Assembly (NCBI GenBank): GCA_003996215.1
Contig: QJPP01000031.1
Span: 620,001 to 684,000 of the forward strand
Origin: Jaltomata sinuosa
Taxonomy: Eukaryota; Streptophyta; Magnoliopsida; Solanales; Solanaceae
Length of the DNA: 64,000 bases
Reading direction: 5' to 3'
In this document: positions 43,655 to 54,188 of the stretch, one piece after another
Numbering within the stretch: the stretch's first letter is position 1
Layout: each line of letters starts with the position of its first letter
The notes under the pieces: generated by a model
What the model was told of the DNA's origin: nothing
Databases searched by the model: none
Seen by the model: the letters and a program-made list of their open reading frames with translations, nothing else
Made by a program: the position numbers and the translations under genes

Positions 43655-44865
43655 TCAGGTTCCACGAGCAAGGTTCACGAATCATGGATAAAACCACGAG
43701 TCCTAGACTCAACTCGTGGAACTCAGGTTATATTGGCCAAGTGAAGAACCACATCTACGAACAAGTCACATGAGTTGTGATTCAAATAACTGGTCGTGGT
43801 TGCAGGTCATAGAAATCAGAGGATTATGGCCATCTATAGAACTTAATCCATGAACCAGTTCCACGAACCATGATCACAATCACGAATTGTGGTTTCAGGT
43901 CATGGAAATCATACAAAATATGGGTGGCAGGACTTGTTCCACGTGACTGTTCTACGAGCCATGGTTAAGTCCACAACTTGTGAACAGAACCCGTGGAACT
44001 CAGGTAAGTTTTCAAAAAAAATTTACTATTCACCCGCCTCACCTAACCCGACCCTCGACCCTTGTCGTTTAAATTACCAAACAAATCAAATCCTCCATCA
44101 AATCCTCTAATCATACTCAAACACCAAAATCCCTTCTAAACCTCCATATAATCCTCTAATCTTCTCAAATCACTCCTCACATTCACCCAAATCGATCGTG
44201 TCACTGTGTTCCTCCCCACAAGTGCCGAAAACTAGCATACCAGTTCGCTTGAAGTCGTGAGTCATGGTTTTTGGCGCACAATCACTAGTATTCACTCCAG
44301 TTCTTCCATAAATTCGAAGGTATGAACTCAGATTCTAACCTTGTTTGAATATTTGGAGAACCTGACTTGACCTAGGGTAATCCTTTATGAATAAACTATG
44401 TAAACACCCTATGGGATGAAGGTGTAGAGTGAATACTTAACATTTGTATGAAATTATGTGTATATGTTGCAAAGTGGGTTGAATGATTAAAGGAATTTGA
44501 AACACATTGGTTTTCTGTTGCACAGTGATCACAAGTGCACTCTACGGGTCGTGGTTTATTCCACGAGTCGTAGAATACACTCGTAGAAAGTAAAACAGAA
44601 ACCTGTTTTTAGGTCTGATTTCCACGAGGGTCGTCCACGAGTCATGGTTAATTCCATGACTCATGGATATCACTCGTGAATCTCAGACCTGCAGACAGTC
44701 CAAGAAGTCTGATTTCCACGAGAGGCATCTACGAGTCGTTGTTTTAATCACTAGTCGTAGGTGCAACTGATAGAACTCAGATCTACAACCATCTTTTTCT
44801 ACCTAGAAATCAAGAGGGTCTTCCACGAGTCGTGGTTCATTCCACTACCCACTCGTGGACCCAAA
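43655..44865 (+). repeat. Ath5 pre-ORF3 leader: second CCACGAGTCGTGG array
   Basis: Non-coding. The LTR word and its decayed forms recur in two blocks (43655-43995 and 44528-44865), for example TTCCACGAGTCGTGG at 44821-44835, often alternating with CTCGTGGAAC and CAGACTTG-like spacers. 43996-44527 between them shows nothing recognisable. Confidence 0.65.
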
Positions 44866-44914
44866 GTTCAGTGAAAATTTAATAGTTTTTCTGGGTTTCT
44901 CTTAGCTTTGTTGT

Positions 44915-44942
44915 AATGATATTCTTCTCCGTAGGTACAATG
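44915..44942 (+). promoter_or_regulatory. Acceptor-like site before Ath5 ORF3
   Basis: Pyrimidine-rich ATATTCTTCTCCGTAG|GTACA followed by ATG 44940. The eight bases GTAGGTAC are shared with Lard3. Suggests a spliced subgenomic ORF3 mRNA. Confidence 0.45.
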
Positions 44943-47223
44943 CGATCGAAAAACACCTTGCAAAAGGGTACAACCTGCACAGTTAAAGAGGTGAGAGAAG
45001 GGGCTCGTCTGTTTAAGTTTAGACTCACGGATGAGCACGATGAGCCAACTGAACCAGAATCAAGCAGCTCGGAGGAAATTTATGAGGTTCAGCCTGACCC
45101 AGATGTAGAGCATTGTACCACGAGATGTGGGGCCCAAACACAGGCAGCTGAGGAAGCTGCACTTCAGCTAGCCATTACCACAATACCACCAACAGCGACG
45201 ACTTCTCCCCAGTCTGAAGAGGGAGAGAGGTCGTCCAAAGAGGGTGATGGTAGCCAGGAGAGCAATACAGGGACTGGTACTGGCAACGAAAATGAGTCTG
45301 ATGATGTTGAGGCAGCATCTGGAGATAAGAGCTCTTCTGATCTGGCTGTCCCGACAGCTGCACGTCAAACACAAGAAGAGGCTGATAGAGCACAGAGACC
45401 AAAGGCTCATGATAATCGGAGATGGTGTGTTCCGGAGATGCAGACCATATACAGACAGGGGATTTTTCAGTCCGACAGGGGCCTGCCAAAAATGGTATTT
45501 TTTAGGAGCCACAAATCCGGACTGAGGGCTTAGCATCTGTCCCAGATATTCAGGCCACATTCAATCACTACCGATGTGATTAGATGGCTGAGCCCCCAAG
45601 TAGTTATTATCCCACGATATTTTGAGAATTATATGCCTCCTATAAGGCCACAGGCAGTCGTCTCCTTGGACCGAGACAATGATATCAGGATATACCTCCA
45701 CTCACCAGTACTTTGGTGTAGCATGCACCTATGAATATCTCTGAGTGGACTATTCAGCAGTTCTTGTTTGGACCAGAGCATGAGTTACATGTCAACACGG
45801 CCGAGTTCGATAGCAAGATGAATATTGGCCGAGATAAAATAAAGATGAGGGACCCAATTCAGCGAATGGATTTATTGAAATGGGCTGCAGGTTATATAGC
45901 CGAGAATGGTGAAGATACAGAATGGTTTCACAGCGGCGACATAAAAAAGGCAATATTAAATTTTGCTGGCAAGTTTTGGTGGGCCATTGTCCAGTCCCAC
46001 ATCTATCCGACTTAGGCGGACAACTCCCTGATGCCTGAACATGCAGTACTAGTGGACAGCATCATGAATGGATATGAGGTTAATTTCCCATACTGCATAT
46101 TGGAGGAGATACATGAGCGGGCATTCAGACCGCATACTAGCATACCCTTTCCTTGTTTGATTCATCGTCTATGCATGGAGTCGGCAGTCCCGCGGATGCC
46201 CGATATTGATCACAGTATGGAGGTGACTAGGATTTAAGATGTCGAGATAATTAAAAATGTGGCTAACCCAGTTGTATACCAATGAGCATCATACTCCATT
46301 TCTGCTAGTACTTTGAGAGTTGAGAGGTCCTCCGCATCATGAGACCTTATAGAATTATATGATACGGGGGTAAGTGTATCCGTAGAGGGTGCCATATCCA
46401 TAAATTCAGCTTTAGCTACTTCGACCTCTCAGCCACCAGTAGGCATCCTACTGCACCTTCGCTCCCAAATTCTTTGGGTAGGATTACTATTGATGCCGAG
46501 TTTCTCCAGAAGATAGTTGCTCGCCAGGCTGATATGCAAAAATAGGTGAATGATTTATTGGACCAGCTCCAATTTTGAGTTTTATCTATTGTAGTGGCCG
46601 CGGAGGAGAGGATGAAAGTTGAGATTGACCGGGTTGCACGAGAGATGACAGCAAGGGTTGATGCTTTTGAGTGCCGAGTGAGTGCTCAATTACAGTCCAT
46701 ACAGAGCTCGAACTTGGGACATATTCAGGATGAGTTGTCATGACTCCGAGAGAAGGTTAGATCTATCGACACCTGCCAGACCCCACTCATGCCCTCTATC
46801 AATATTGAGGTCCCAGCACCCACGCGCCGAGTTGTTGACTTATTTTCTGGGATGAAGCCTGTGCCTCAGGGTGATAGACCAAAGAGAGTGCACACTGACA
46901 ACACTTATGAGATTGAGATGGATCCAAATAGGTTGCGACATGATACCACTACTGCCATATGATGATCTCTTGATGATATGCACCTCTTTGAGGAGGCGGA
47001 CTGGCAAAGATGTCGTGGTGCATCCTCTAGTTCAGCCCCAGTGGGTGGAGGGGCCACATCTTCAGTTCTTGGGACTCCGGAGGTGGTTTCTACTAAGAGG
47101 GCATCCACCGATGCCATTCCTATTATTGAGCGATTGAGTGCGATGACCACCACTGCCTCCACTTACACTGCTGTGGGTGCTACATCATTGCCCCCACCTA
47201 CTTCATCAGACGCTGGCACCTAG
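44940..47223 (+). pseudogene. Ath5 ORF3 (env-position ORF), broken into three frames
   Basis: ATG 44940 (M-R-S-K-N-T) follows the acceptor-like site. N-terminus acidic and S/E/T-rich (45030-45400); then W-C-V-P-E-M-Q ... core with W-T-I-Q-Q-F-L, F-W-W-A-I-V-Q-S, P-E-H-A-V-L-V and I-P-F-P-C-L-I-H-R-L (45731-46237), the same family as Lard3 ORF3. A coiled-coil stretch (about 46546-46790, E-E-R-M-K-V-E-I-D-R-V) and a P/S/T-rich tail end at TAG 47221. Frames 0, 2 and 1 are used in turn. No signal peptide or clear membrane span, so an envelope role is not supported. Function unknown. Confidence 0.7.
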
Positions 47224-47342
47224 GCACCTCAGGTATGTTCTCTCCCCCTATGCCTTTATTGTTTTAGTGCATTGAGGGAAATGCAAATTGCTTTTTGGTG
47301 GGGTGGGGGCAGCAGCTGGTCCGCATTTGGATGGGTCTCTTG

Positions 47343-47420
47343 GCAAAGTCTGAGTATCCAAAAGACCCGTGTCATATTGCGACGTTAAATCAAGCGCTGT
47401 ATGGGAGACAACCCATGAGG
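47343..47420 (+). ncRNA. Two-hairpin module, Ath5 copy C
   Basis: GCAAAGTCTGAGTATCC, hairpin 1 GTCAT-ATT-GCGAC (47371-47383; one A-C mismatch explained by CG-to-CA decay), GTTAAATCAAGCGCTG, hairpin 2 ATGGG-AGACAA-CCCAT (47401-47416). It lies 120 bp after the ORF3 stop. Confidence 0.6.
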
Positions 47421-48850
47421 GTACCCATAAGGTACCCGAGTCCTTGGGGTTTTCTTGCCTGTGTTCTTTCCCCAAGGATTTTTAATTTCTGTTGAACCGG
47501 CACATTTAGTATAGGTTGTGTGTAGTAAATGAAGAAAAGGAACTTAGCGCAGTCTATGGTATGACTTTGAATTGGGCTTTGATTGAGAAAGAATGGAGAC
47601 CCCTCCAAAAAAAATTTGTGACATGAAAATATCTATTTTTCATAGACTGACCATTAGGGATCTGTGCATGACATTAGGTTAATCGATTTGATAAATGGCT
47701 TAAGCTAGAGTATGAATTTGATAGTTAGCACGTGATTGTTTTACTCTATGCCATATGTGTGTAAGTGATATTTGTACTATTCTTGCATTGTGTGCCAATC
47801 TAGAACTTGCCCAGTTAGTCTTGCCTAGGGTGTAGGATGGTTGGTTAGGAAAGGATCATAAGCTGTTTTTGAAATAATCCATTTTAGCCTAAATTACCAT
47901 CCAAATGATGTGAATACCCTTTGATCCCTGATTTTGAGCCTAAATTGACCTTTTTTATTGGTTAGCCTAATTGCCTTCCCTGTTTTCTATGAACTTTCAG
48001 TTTGGCCCTGGTCCCTCCTTGGACATTGTGCACCTAAACTCAGGCAAATCGCCTAAGTTGAGGGTGGCTACTGTGAAGGTGAGTGTGAAATATGGGGTAT
48101 GAAAAGAAAAGGTTAGTGATAAAGAGGGAAATAATGGGTGTGGCAGATTTACTAGAGAAAAAAAGAAAAAGAAAAAAAATGTGAGAAAATAAGTTGAGTA
48201 TGAAATAAAAGCCGCACCCGTCACTTGATGAAAAATAAAGAATAAAAACGGAGAAAAAGAGAAAAAAAAGAAAAGAAAGAAATAAAAATAGAGTTGGTTT
48301 GAAAAAGTGGAAGAAGCATAGCGTAGTGCCAAGGAGGGCTTAGTCACTATTTCCCATATCTACCATACCCTTCTCCGAGCCTATATTACAAATCGAATAA
48401 AGTCCTATAGTGATCCTAACCCAACTGTTCAAAAGCCGAGGCATAGAAAATAAGGGCAATACTTTGGTATTGTGCATGCATTGCTTGAATATCTTTGTGA
48501 GTGTGAGTGTTCTAGTTCAGTCCCAGAAATCTTGACTATATCAAAGTGCGATTGGGACTTCTTTGCGGTGAGGGCACTAGAGTAACATTGACTGTTAACT
48601 TTTAAGGTAAGACTCATATGTATATGCTATGTTGTCTGTTGATATCGTAATGTCGTCCATGGATCCTTTTGTGTTGTATTGATAGGCAAAATTTGTGCAC
48701 TTGTTTGTATTGAAAGGGGGGGCGATGCTTGTTGCAAATTGAATTGCTAAATCATATGACTGTCGTAGTTCCTAGTTTTCTTTTGCCCGAGCGTCGTTCT
48801 AGGATAGTTTTGTCACTGGAGGGCAAGTAATATGTTTAAGTTGAGGGTGT
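47421..48850 (+). other. Ath5 3' region with internal and terminal polypurine tracts
   Basis: No gene. An internal CCTAAGTTGAGGGTGG (48052-48067), a purine-rich tract of AGAGAAAAAAAG type (about 48150-48290) and the terminal TTTAAGTTGAGGGTG (about 48836-48850) abutting the LTR. Minus-strand hydrophobic ORFs here are shadows of the purine tract. Confidence 0.65.
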
Positions 48851-50340
48851 TTATGTGCCATTATTTTATGGCACTTTCGACGTTAAAACTTGGAATTAGA
48901 GTATGTTCTTTAGCGATTTTTAGTACCTTTGATGTGTTTTTGAGTCTTGTGCAGGAAAACAGGGAGCAGAGACTAAGTGTAGGAAAATATTGACATTTTG
49001 GCTGAAACTGACTTCTATGACTCAAACCTACAAGTCGTGAACACTTCCACGAGTCGTGGAAGTCAGTCATGGAAAGAGTACTAAAGATCAAGCTAGAGCC
49101 TGAGTTCTATGGAAGGTTTCCACGAGTCGTGGGCTCGTTCACGAGTCGTGATTCCTGCTCGTGGAACCTGATCAGAGAAGGGGAAAAAAATCTGAGATTG
49201 ATGACTCAAGTCCACGATCCATGATTCAAGTCATGAGTAATAGGAAAAACTCTTGGAAGAGAACCTGTAGGATGAGAAATACTCTGAGTTTCACGAGTGC
49301 TGACGACGACCCGTAAAAACTTCCACGAATCATAGACTGGGTCCATGGAAGCTGCCGATTCCAGTTTCCTTGTTTAATTAGGATAGGTTTTTCATTGTCT
49401 ATAAATACCTTTCCTGTGTTTTATTTTACATTTTATGCTCGTTACTTTGTAGGAAACACATTCAAAATATAGTGATTTTAGTTTGTTTTTGGTTTTTTGA
49501 GTTGAATACATTCATAGGACATTGTTCTTGATTTTCATCTTCATCTATTCAAAACTCTAGATTTCTTTATCTCTAATCGTAAGTATATGATCATGAACAC
49601 ACTAGTAACTCTTGATTGCTTACTTATAAACATAAGTAGCTAAATCCACAACTAGGGTTGTGGGAACCATGAAGGATTAACGAAGTAGGCAAAGTACTTG
49701 GGTATGCTAGGGTGGTGTTTATGCATGTATTGTTCTTCCCTTCACTTTGATTGCTTTTTAATAGTGTGCAACGTTAGAACTTGCCTTATCCTTACTTGCC
49801 AGACCAAGGAGGTAACGGATGGGAAAAGGGTTGTTTAACAACGGAGATTTGAGGCTACCAACCCTCATCTAATAGCTTGACCTTGTCCTGAAATAGCTAA
49901 TCTGGGATCCAGGGTAAGGGTTAGTAAAGCACACACCCGCAGCCGGACCAAGGCGTGTGGTGAAATTCATCTATCTGCCAGACCAAGGATTTAGGTGAAC
50001 CTAACTTACCGGTTCTGCATGCTAAGCACCAAACTAGTATACTAAGTACAATGCTTGACTAAGTTATGATCTCATGGGGAACACTACCCTAGTCATCTCT
50101 CCCATTGATTACAACTCTTAAAATTGTCACGTATAACTTATTCACATTCTAGTTACAATCACTACTTGTTACTTTAAAACCCCAATTTTGAGGGAAATAA
50201 ATGACAAAGAGTGCAAGTAAACACTAATCGACCATAGTCCTACCATATTCCCTGTGAGATTGACCTCAACCTTTGTTGGGTTCTACATTTGATCAGCGAC
50301 CGCTTATGCTTTTAAAAGGAGGGGTAATTTGGGCGTATCA
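48851..50340 (+). repeat. Ath5 3' LTR (1490 bp)
   Basis: Same length as the 5' LTR. Starts TTATGTGCC (decayed TGATGTGCC) and ends GCGTATCA. Word array at about 49018-49350, TATA CTATAAATACC at about 49399-49409, donor-like GTAAGTAT near 49580. Confidence 0.93.
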
Positions 50341-50345
50341 CATGG

Positions 50346-50750
50346 TCAGTTTAGTCAGCCAGTTCAGGTATCACTTTAGAATTCTATTGGGCATCAGTTT
50401 GATTAGAGTTATAGTAGTTAGAATGGTTATGGTGGTCAGTTATTGGGAGGTACATCATCTAGGGCATTAGGCCGTGGTGGCCATACTAGTTAAGCCAGTT
50501 CATGTTGACAAGGTAGGCCATCAGGGCCTTGTTATGAGTGTGGTATCATTGGGCATTTTTCCAGAGAGTGCCCCTTGCGGGGTACAGTTCAGCCAGCTGA
50601 CTCATCCTTTGAGAGCAGTGTAACCATCAGTCAGAGGAGGTGGTTTCCCTGGTAGAGGTGGTGCCCAGCGTAGCAGGATAGGTGGTCGAGATGAGTGTCA
50701 GTGAGGTGGAGGTCAACGTCAGTTCTATGTGGTCCCTGGTAGACCAGAAG
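50346..50750 (+). pseudogene. gag: Tek4 gag, C-terminal piece with CCHC knuckle
   Basis: Resumes the Q/S/G linker after Ath5. The knuckle C-Y-E-C-G-I-I-G-H-F-S-R-E-C (about 50533-50575) is intact, followed by an R/G-rich tail. Several stops. Confidence 0.85.
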
Positions 50751-52200
50751 TAGAGGCCTCAGATGCGGTGTTCATAAGTATGATTTATGTATGCCGCCAG
50801 TTAGCTTTAGCATTGTTTAATCTTGGTTCTTCTGTTTATATGTTTCTGCCTACTTTGTTCCTTGTTTGGGGTTGGCTAGTGAGCCATTATCTATTACTGT
50901 ATTTGTTGCTACCCCGGTAGGTGATTCTTTAGTAGTGGATCAGATTGTTAGATCTTGTTTGTTAGTTATTGGTGATCTTGAGACTTGGGCTGACTTTATT
51001 TTAGACATGCTAGATTTTGATGTGATTCTGGGCATGGACTGGTTATCCCCTCACCAAGCAGTTTTAGACTGTTATGCCAAGACCGTTACCATAGTTGTTC
51101 CCGATGTATCGTTGGTTGTGTGGCAGGGTTCTTTTAGCTGTGCACCATCTGGGATCATTTCTTGCCTTCAGGCTAGGAAGTTGATTTCGCACGAGTGTTT
51201 AGCTTATCTAGCATATATCCTTGATGTTAACATGGACACTTCTTTTCCCAAGTTAGTCCCTGTGGTTAGGGAGTTCTTAGATGTATTTTCGATCGACCTG
51301 CTAGGCATTCCACCTGAGCGTGACATAGATTTTGCCATTGAGTTAGAGCAGGGTACCAGGCCCATTTCCATTACTCTATATCGTATGGCTCCAACTGAGT
51401 TGAGAGAGCTTAAGGTTCAACTTCAGGATTTCTTAGCTAAGGGTTTCATTAGGCCAAGTGTGTCACTTTGGGGTACTCTAGTTCTGTTTGTGAAGAAGAA
51501 AAATGGTTCGATGCGGATGTGTATTGATTATCGATAGCTGAATAAGGTGACTATAAAGAACAAGTATCCTATGCCACGTATAGATGACTTGTTTGATCAA
51601 CTCCAGGGTGGAACAGTGTTCTTTAAGATTGATTTGAGGTCAGGCTACCACTAGTTGAGGATTAGGGCGGAGGACATCCCTAAGACAGTATTCAGGACAC
51701 GTTATAGCCATTATGAGTTCCTGGTGATGTCTTTCGGGTTGACTAATGCCCCCGCATTTTTCATGGACTTGAAGCTTAAGTCGTACTTGGATTCATTTGA
51801 GATAGTCTTCATTGATGACATATTGATATACTCGTGGAGTAGAGAGGAGAATGAACAGTATTTGAGGACCGTACTCCAGACTTTGAGATATCATTGGCTT
51901 TATGCCAATTTTTCAAAGTGCAAGTTTTGGCTTGAGTTAGTAGCTTTCCTAGGACACGTGGTGTCTAAGGATGGGATTAGAGTGGACCAAAGAAAGATTG
52001 CAGTCATTCATGATTGGTTGAGACATATTACTCCTACTGAGGTTTGCACCTTTGTTGGGTTGGCAGGGTACTACAAATGGTTTCTTGAGGGATTTTCTTC
52101 CATAGCAGCACCTTTGAATAGGCTGACTAGGAAGGATATTCCATTTTAGTGGTCGGATCAGTGCGAGGATAGCTTCTAGAGGCATAAGGCCTTATTGACT
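50751..52200 (+). pseudogene. pol: Tek4 protease and reverse transcriptase
   Basis: Protease loop reads L-F-N-L-G-S: the catalytic Asp is replaced by Asn (GAT to AAT; codon about 50818-50820) and a frameshift follows. The D-V-I-L-G-M-D-W block is intact (about 51020-51043). The 223-codon piece 50866-51537 runs into RT; stops at about 51535 and 51652; F-I-D-D at about 51810-51821; G-Y-Y-K-W-F (R-R to K-W) at about 52068. RNA-templated DNA synthesis is lost. Confidence 0.88.
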
Positions 52201-53620
52201 TCAACTCAGGTGTTTACATTGTCAGTTGAGGGTCAGGGCTTCTCAATGTATTGTGATGCTTTGTCAGTTGGTCTTGGTTGTGTGTTTATGCAATAGGGTC
52301 ATGTGATAGCATATGTGTCAATGAAACTAAAGGATCACGAGCGTAACTACCTTACTCATGACTTGGAGTTAGCGGTGGTAGCCTTCGCGCTTAAGATCTG
52401 AAGGCACTATCTATATGGAGTTCACTATGAGATTTACACCTATCACCATAGTCTTCTGTATATCACGAGTCGGCAAGAGCTGAACTTTAGGCAGCGGAGA
52501 TGGGTTAAGCTACTGAAGGACCACTATTTTGTACCATCTGGGAAAGGAAAATATGTTAGTGACTGCCTTGAGCCAGAATGCAGTGAGTATGGGAAGCTTG
52601 GCTTCTATTTCAATTTTAGAGCGACAGTTGGCCTCGGACATCCAATGCTTAGCTAACCATTTCGTTAGACTTGATTTGTCAGATCCTAGTAGAGTTCTTG
52701 CCAGTGTTGAAGTTTGTTCCACTCTGGTTGATCAGATTCAACAGCATCAGTTTGAGGATCAACGGTTGTATGATATTCATGATCAAGTTATGCAAGGTGA
52801 GGCCAGTAGGGCTGCTTTATATTCTGATGGTACTTTTAGATTTTATGGCTGCCTTTGTGTTTCGAGAGTTAGGTATTTAATTCAGTTGATTCTTCATGAG
52901 GCTCATTGTTCAAGATATTCCATCCATCCAGGCACAACTAAGATGTATAGAGACTTGAGATAACTTTATTGGTGGAGTGGTATTAGGAAGGCATAGTGGA
53001 GTTTATATCTCGGTGCTTGAACTATCAACATGTTAAGTTCAAGCATATAAGACCTAGTGAATTGATGCAGATACTTCACATTCTTGAGATGAAGTGGGTG
53101 GAGATCACTATGGATTTCATACAGCAGTTTCCACGCACTTCTTGAGGGTTTGAATCTATTTGGGTTATTGTTGATAGGCTCTACTAAGTATGCACACTTC
53201 TTGCCGGTCCATTCTTCCTATAGTACAGAGAGGTTGGCTTCAATTTATCTCTGAAAGGCTATCTATTTGCATGGGGTTACAACTTCTATCATTTAAGACT
53301 GCGGTACTCAGTTTACATCTTAGTTTTAGAGGATTATTCAATGAGAGATGGGTACAGAGATTCAAACTAGCACTGTATTTCACCCTCAGATAGATGGCTA
53401 GTCTGAAAGGACTATCTTGGTCCTAGAGGACATGTTACGTACTTGTATTCTTGAATTTGGAGGTTCATGGGATCAGTATGTGTCTTTGGTGGAGTTTGCT
53501 TATAATAATAGTTATCACTCGAGTATTGGCATGGCGCCTTTTGAAGCATTATATGGTAGGCATTACAGATCTCTAGTGGGTTGGTTCAATGGTTTGGAGT
53601 CTAGGACATAGAGTATAGAC
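52201..53620 (+). pseudogene. pol: Tek4 RNase H and integrase, heavily decayed
   Basis: RNase H Y-C-D-A is visible near 52250. The integrase N-terminal zinc region with H-E-A-H-C-S-R-Y-S-I-H-P-G is readable (52529-52963). The catalytic core is scattered over frames with many stops (52980-53410). The downstream G-S-W-D-Q-Y-V ... A-Y-N-N-S block (53417-53611) is intact. Confidence 0.82.
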
Positions 53621-54178
53621 TTACTTTGTGACATCTTAGACAGAGTTCGGGCAGCCCAGAGTAGGCAGAACAGCTACGCAGATGATAGAATTTGTGCCTT
53701 AGAGTTTAGTGTTGATGATCAGGTTTTTCTTTGAGTGTCAACCATGAAGAGCGTGATGAGATTTAGTAGGCAGGGCAAGCTTATCTCAAGGTATATTGGG
53801 CCATTTAAGATTCTTTAGAGGGTTAGTAGTGTTGTGTATATGTTAGCTTTGCCTCCTTTGTTCTCAGCTATGCACCAAGTCTTCCCCATATCTATGTTGT
53901 GGTGTTATGTTCTTGATGAGTCACATATGTTACAGTGGGATTTGGTGCAGTTGGATGAGAGTTTGGCTTTTGTTGAGGAGTCGGTATCCATTCTAGCCAT
54001 AGATGTCAGGAGATTGAGGTCTAAAGAGATTCCTGCGGTTAAGGTTAAGTGGAAGCACCATCTGATCGAGGAGGCTACTTGGGAGACTGAGACAGAGATG
54101 TGGACTCAGTATCTGCAGTTGTTTAAGCCTTCAGGTACTCCCTTTCTCTTTACTTTCGAGGATGAAAGTACCTTTTAG
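53621..54178 (+). pseudogene. pol: Tek4 integrase C-terminus and chromodomain
   Basis: Decayed G-P-F-K-I region, then an open 114-codon piece (53834-54178). Its chromodomain V-K-V-K-W-K-H-H and A-T-W-E-T-E (about 54040-54095) is complete. Stop TAG 54176-54178, then AGTAGTGGATAA (about 54177-54188), a decayed polypurine tract. It supplies the sequence missing from Tek1 at the gap. Confidence 0.87.
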
Positions 54179-54188
54179 TAGTGGATAA

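Larger units (their letters stand above)
36113..50340 (+). mobile_element. Ath5: Athila-type Ty3/gypsy element with ORF3
   Basis: Both LTRs are 1490 bp (36113-37602, 48851-50340) with TGAT...ATCA ends. TSD CACGG (36108-36112) against CATGG (50341-50345), one transition at a CpG. A tRNA-Asp-type primer site, gag-PR-RT-RH-IN (37807-43393), a two-hairpin module (copies A and B), a word array, ORF3 (44940-47223), module copy C, polypurine tract. Total 14.2 kb, large as usual for Athila. Multiple stops: not autonomous now. Confidence 0.93.

Noticed and set aside
44940..47223. Calling Ath5 ORF3 a true envelope gene
   Set aside because: No signal peptide, membrane span or glycoprotein-like cysteine pattern is visible. 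Only the position is env-like, and the closest family is the plant retrotransposon ORF3 group.
47997..48347. Phe-rich 116-codon minus ORF with apparent membrane spans
   Set aside because: It is the antisense of an A/G-rich tract in the Ath5 3' region and low in complexity.
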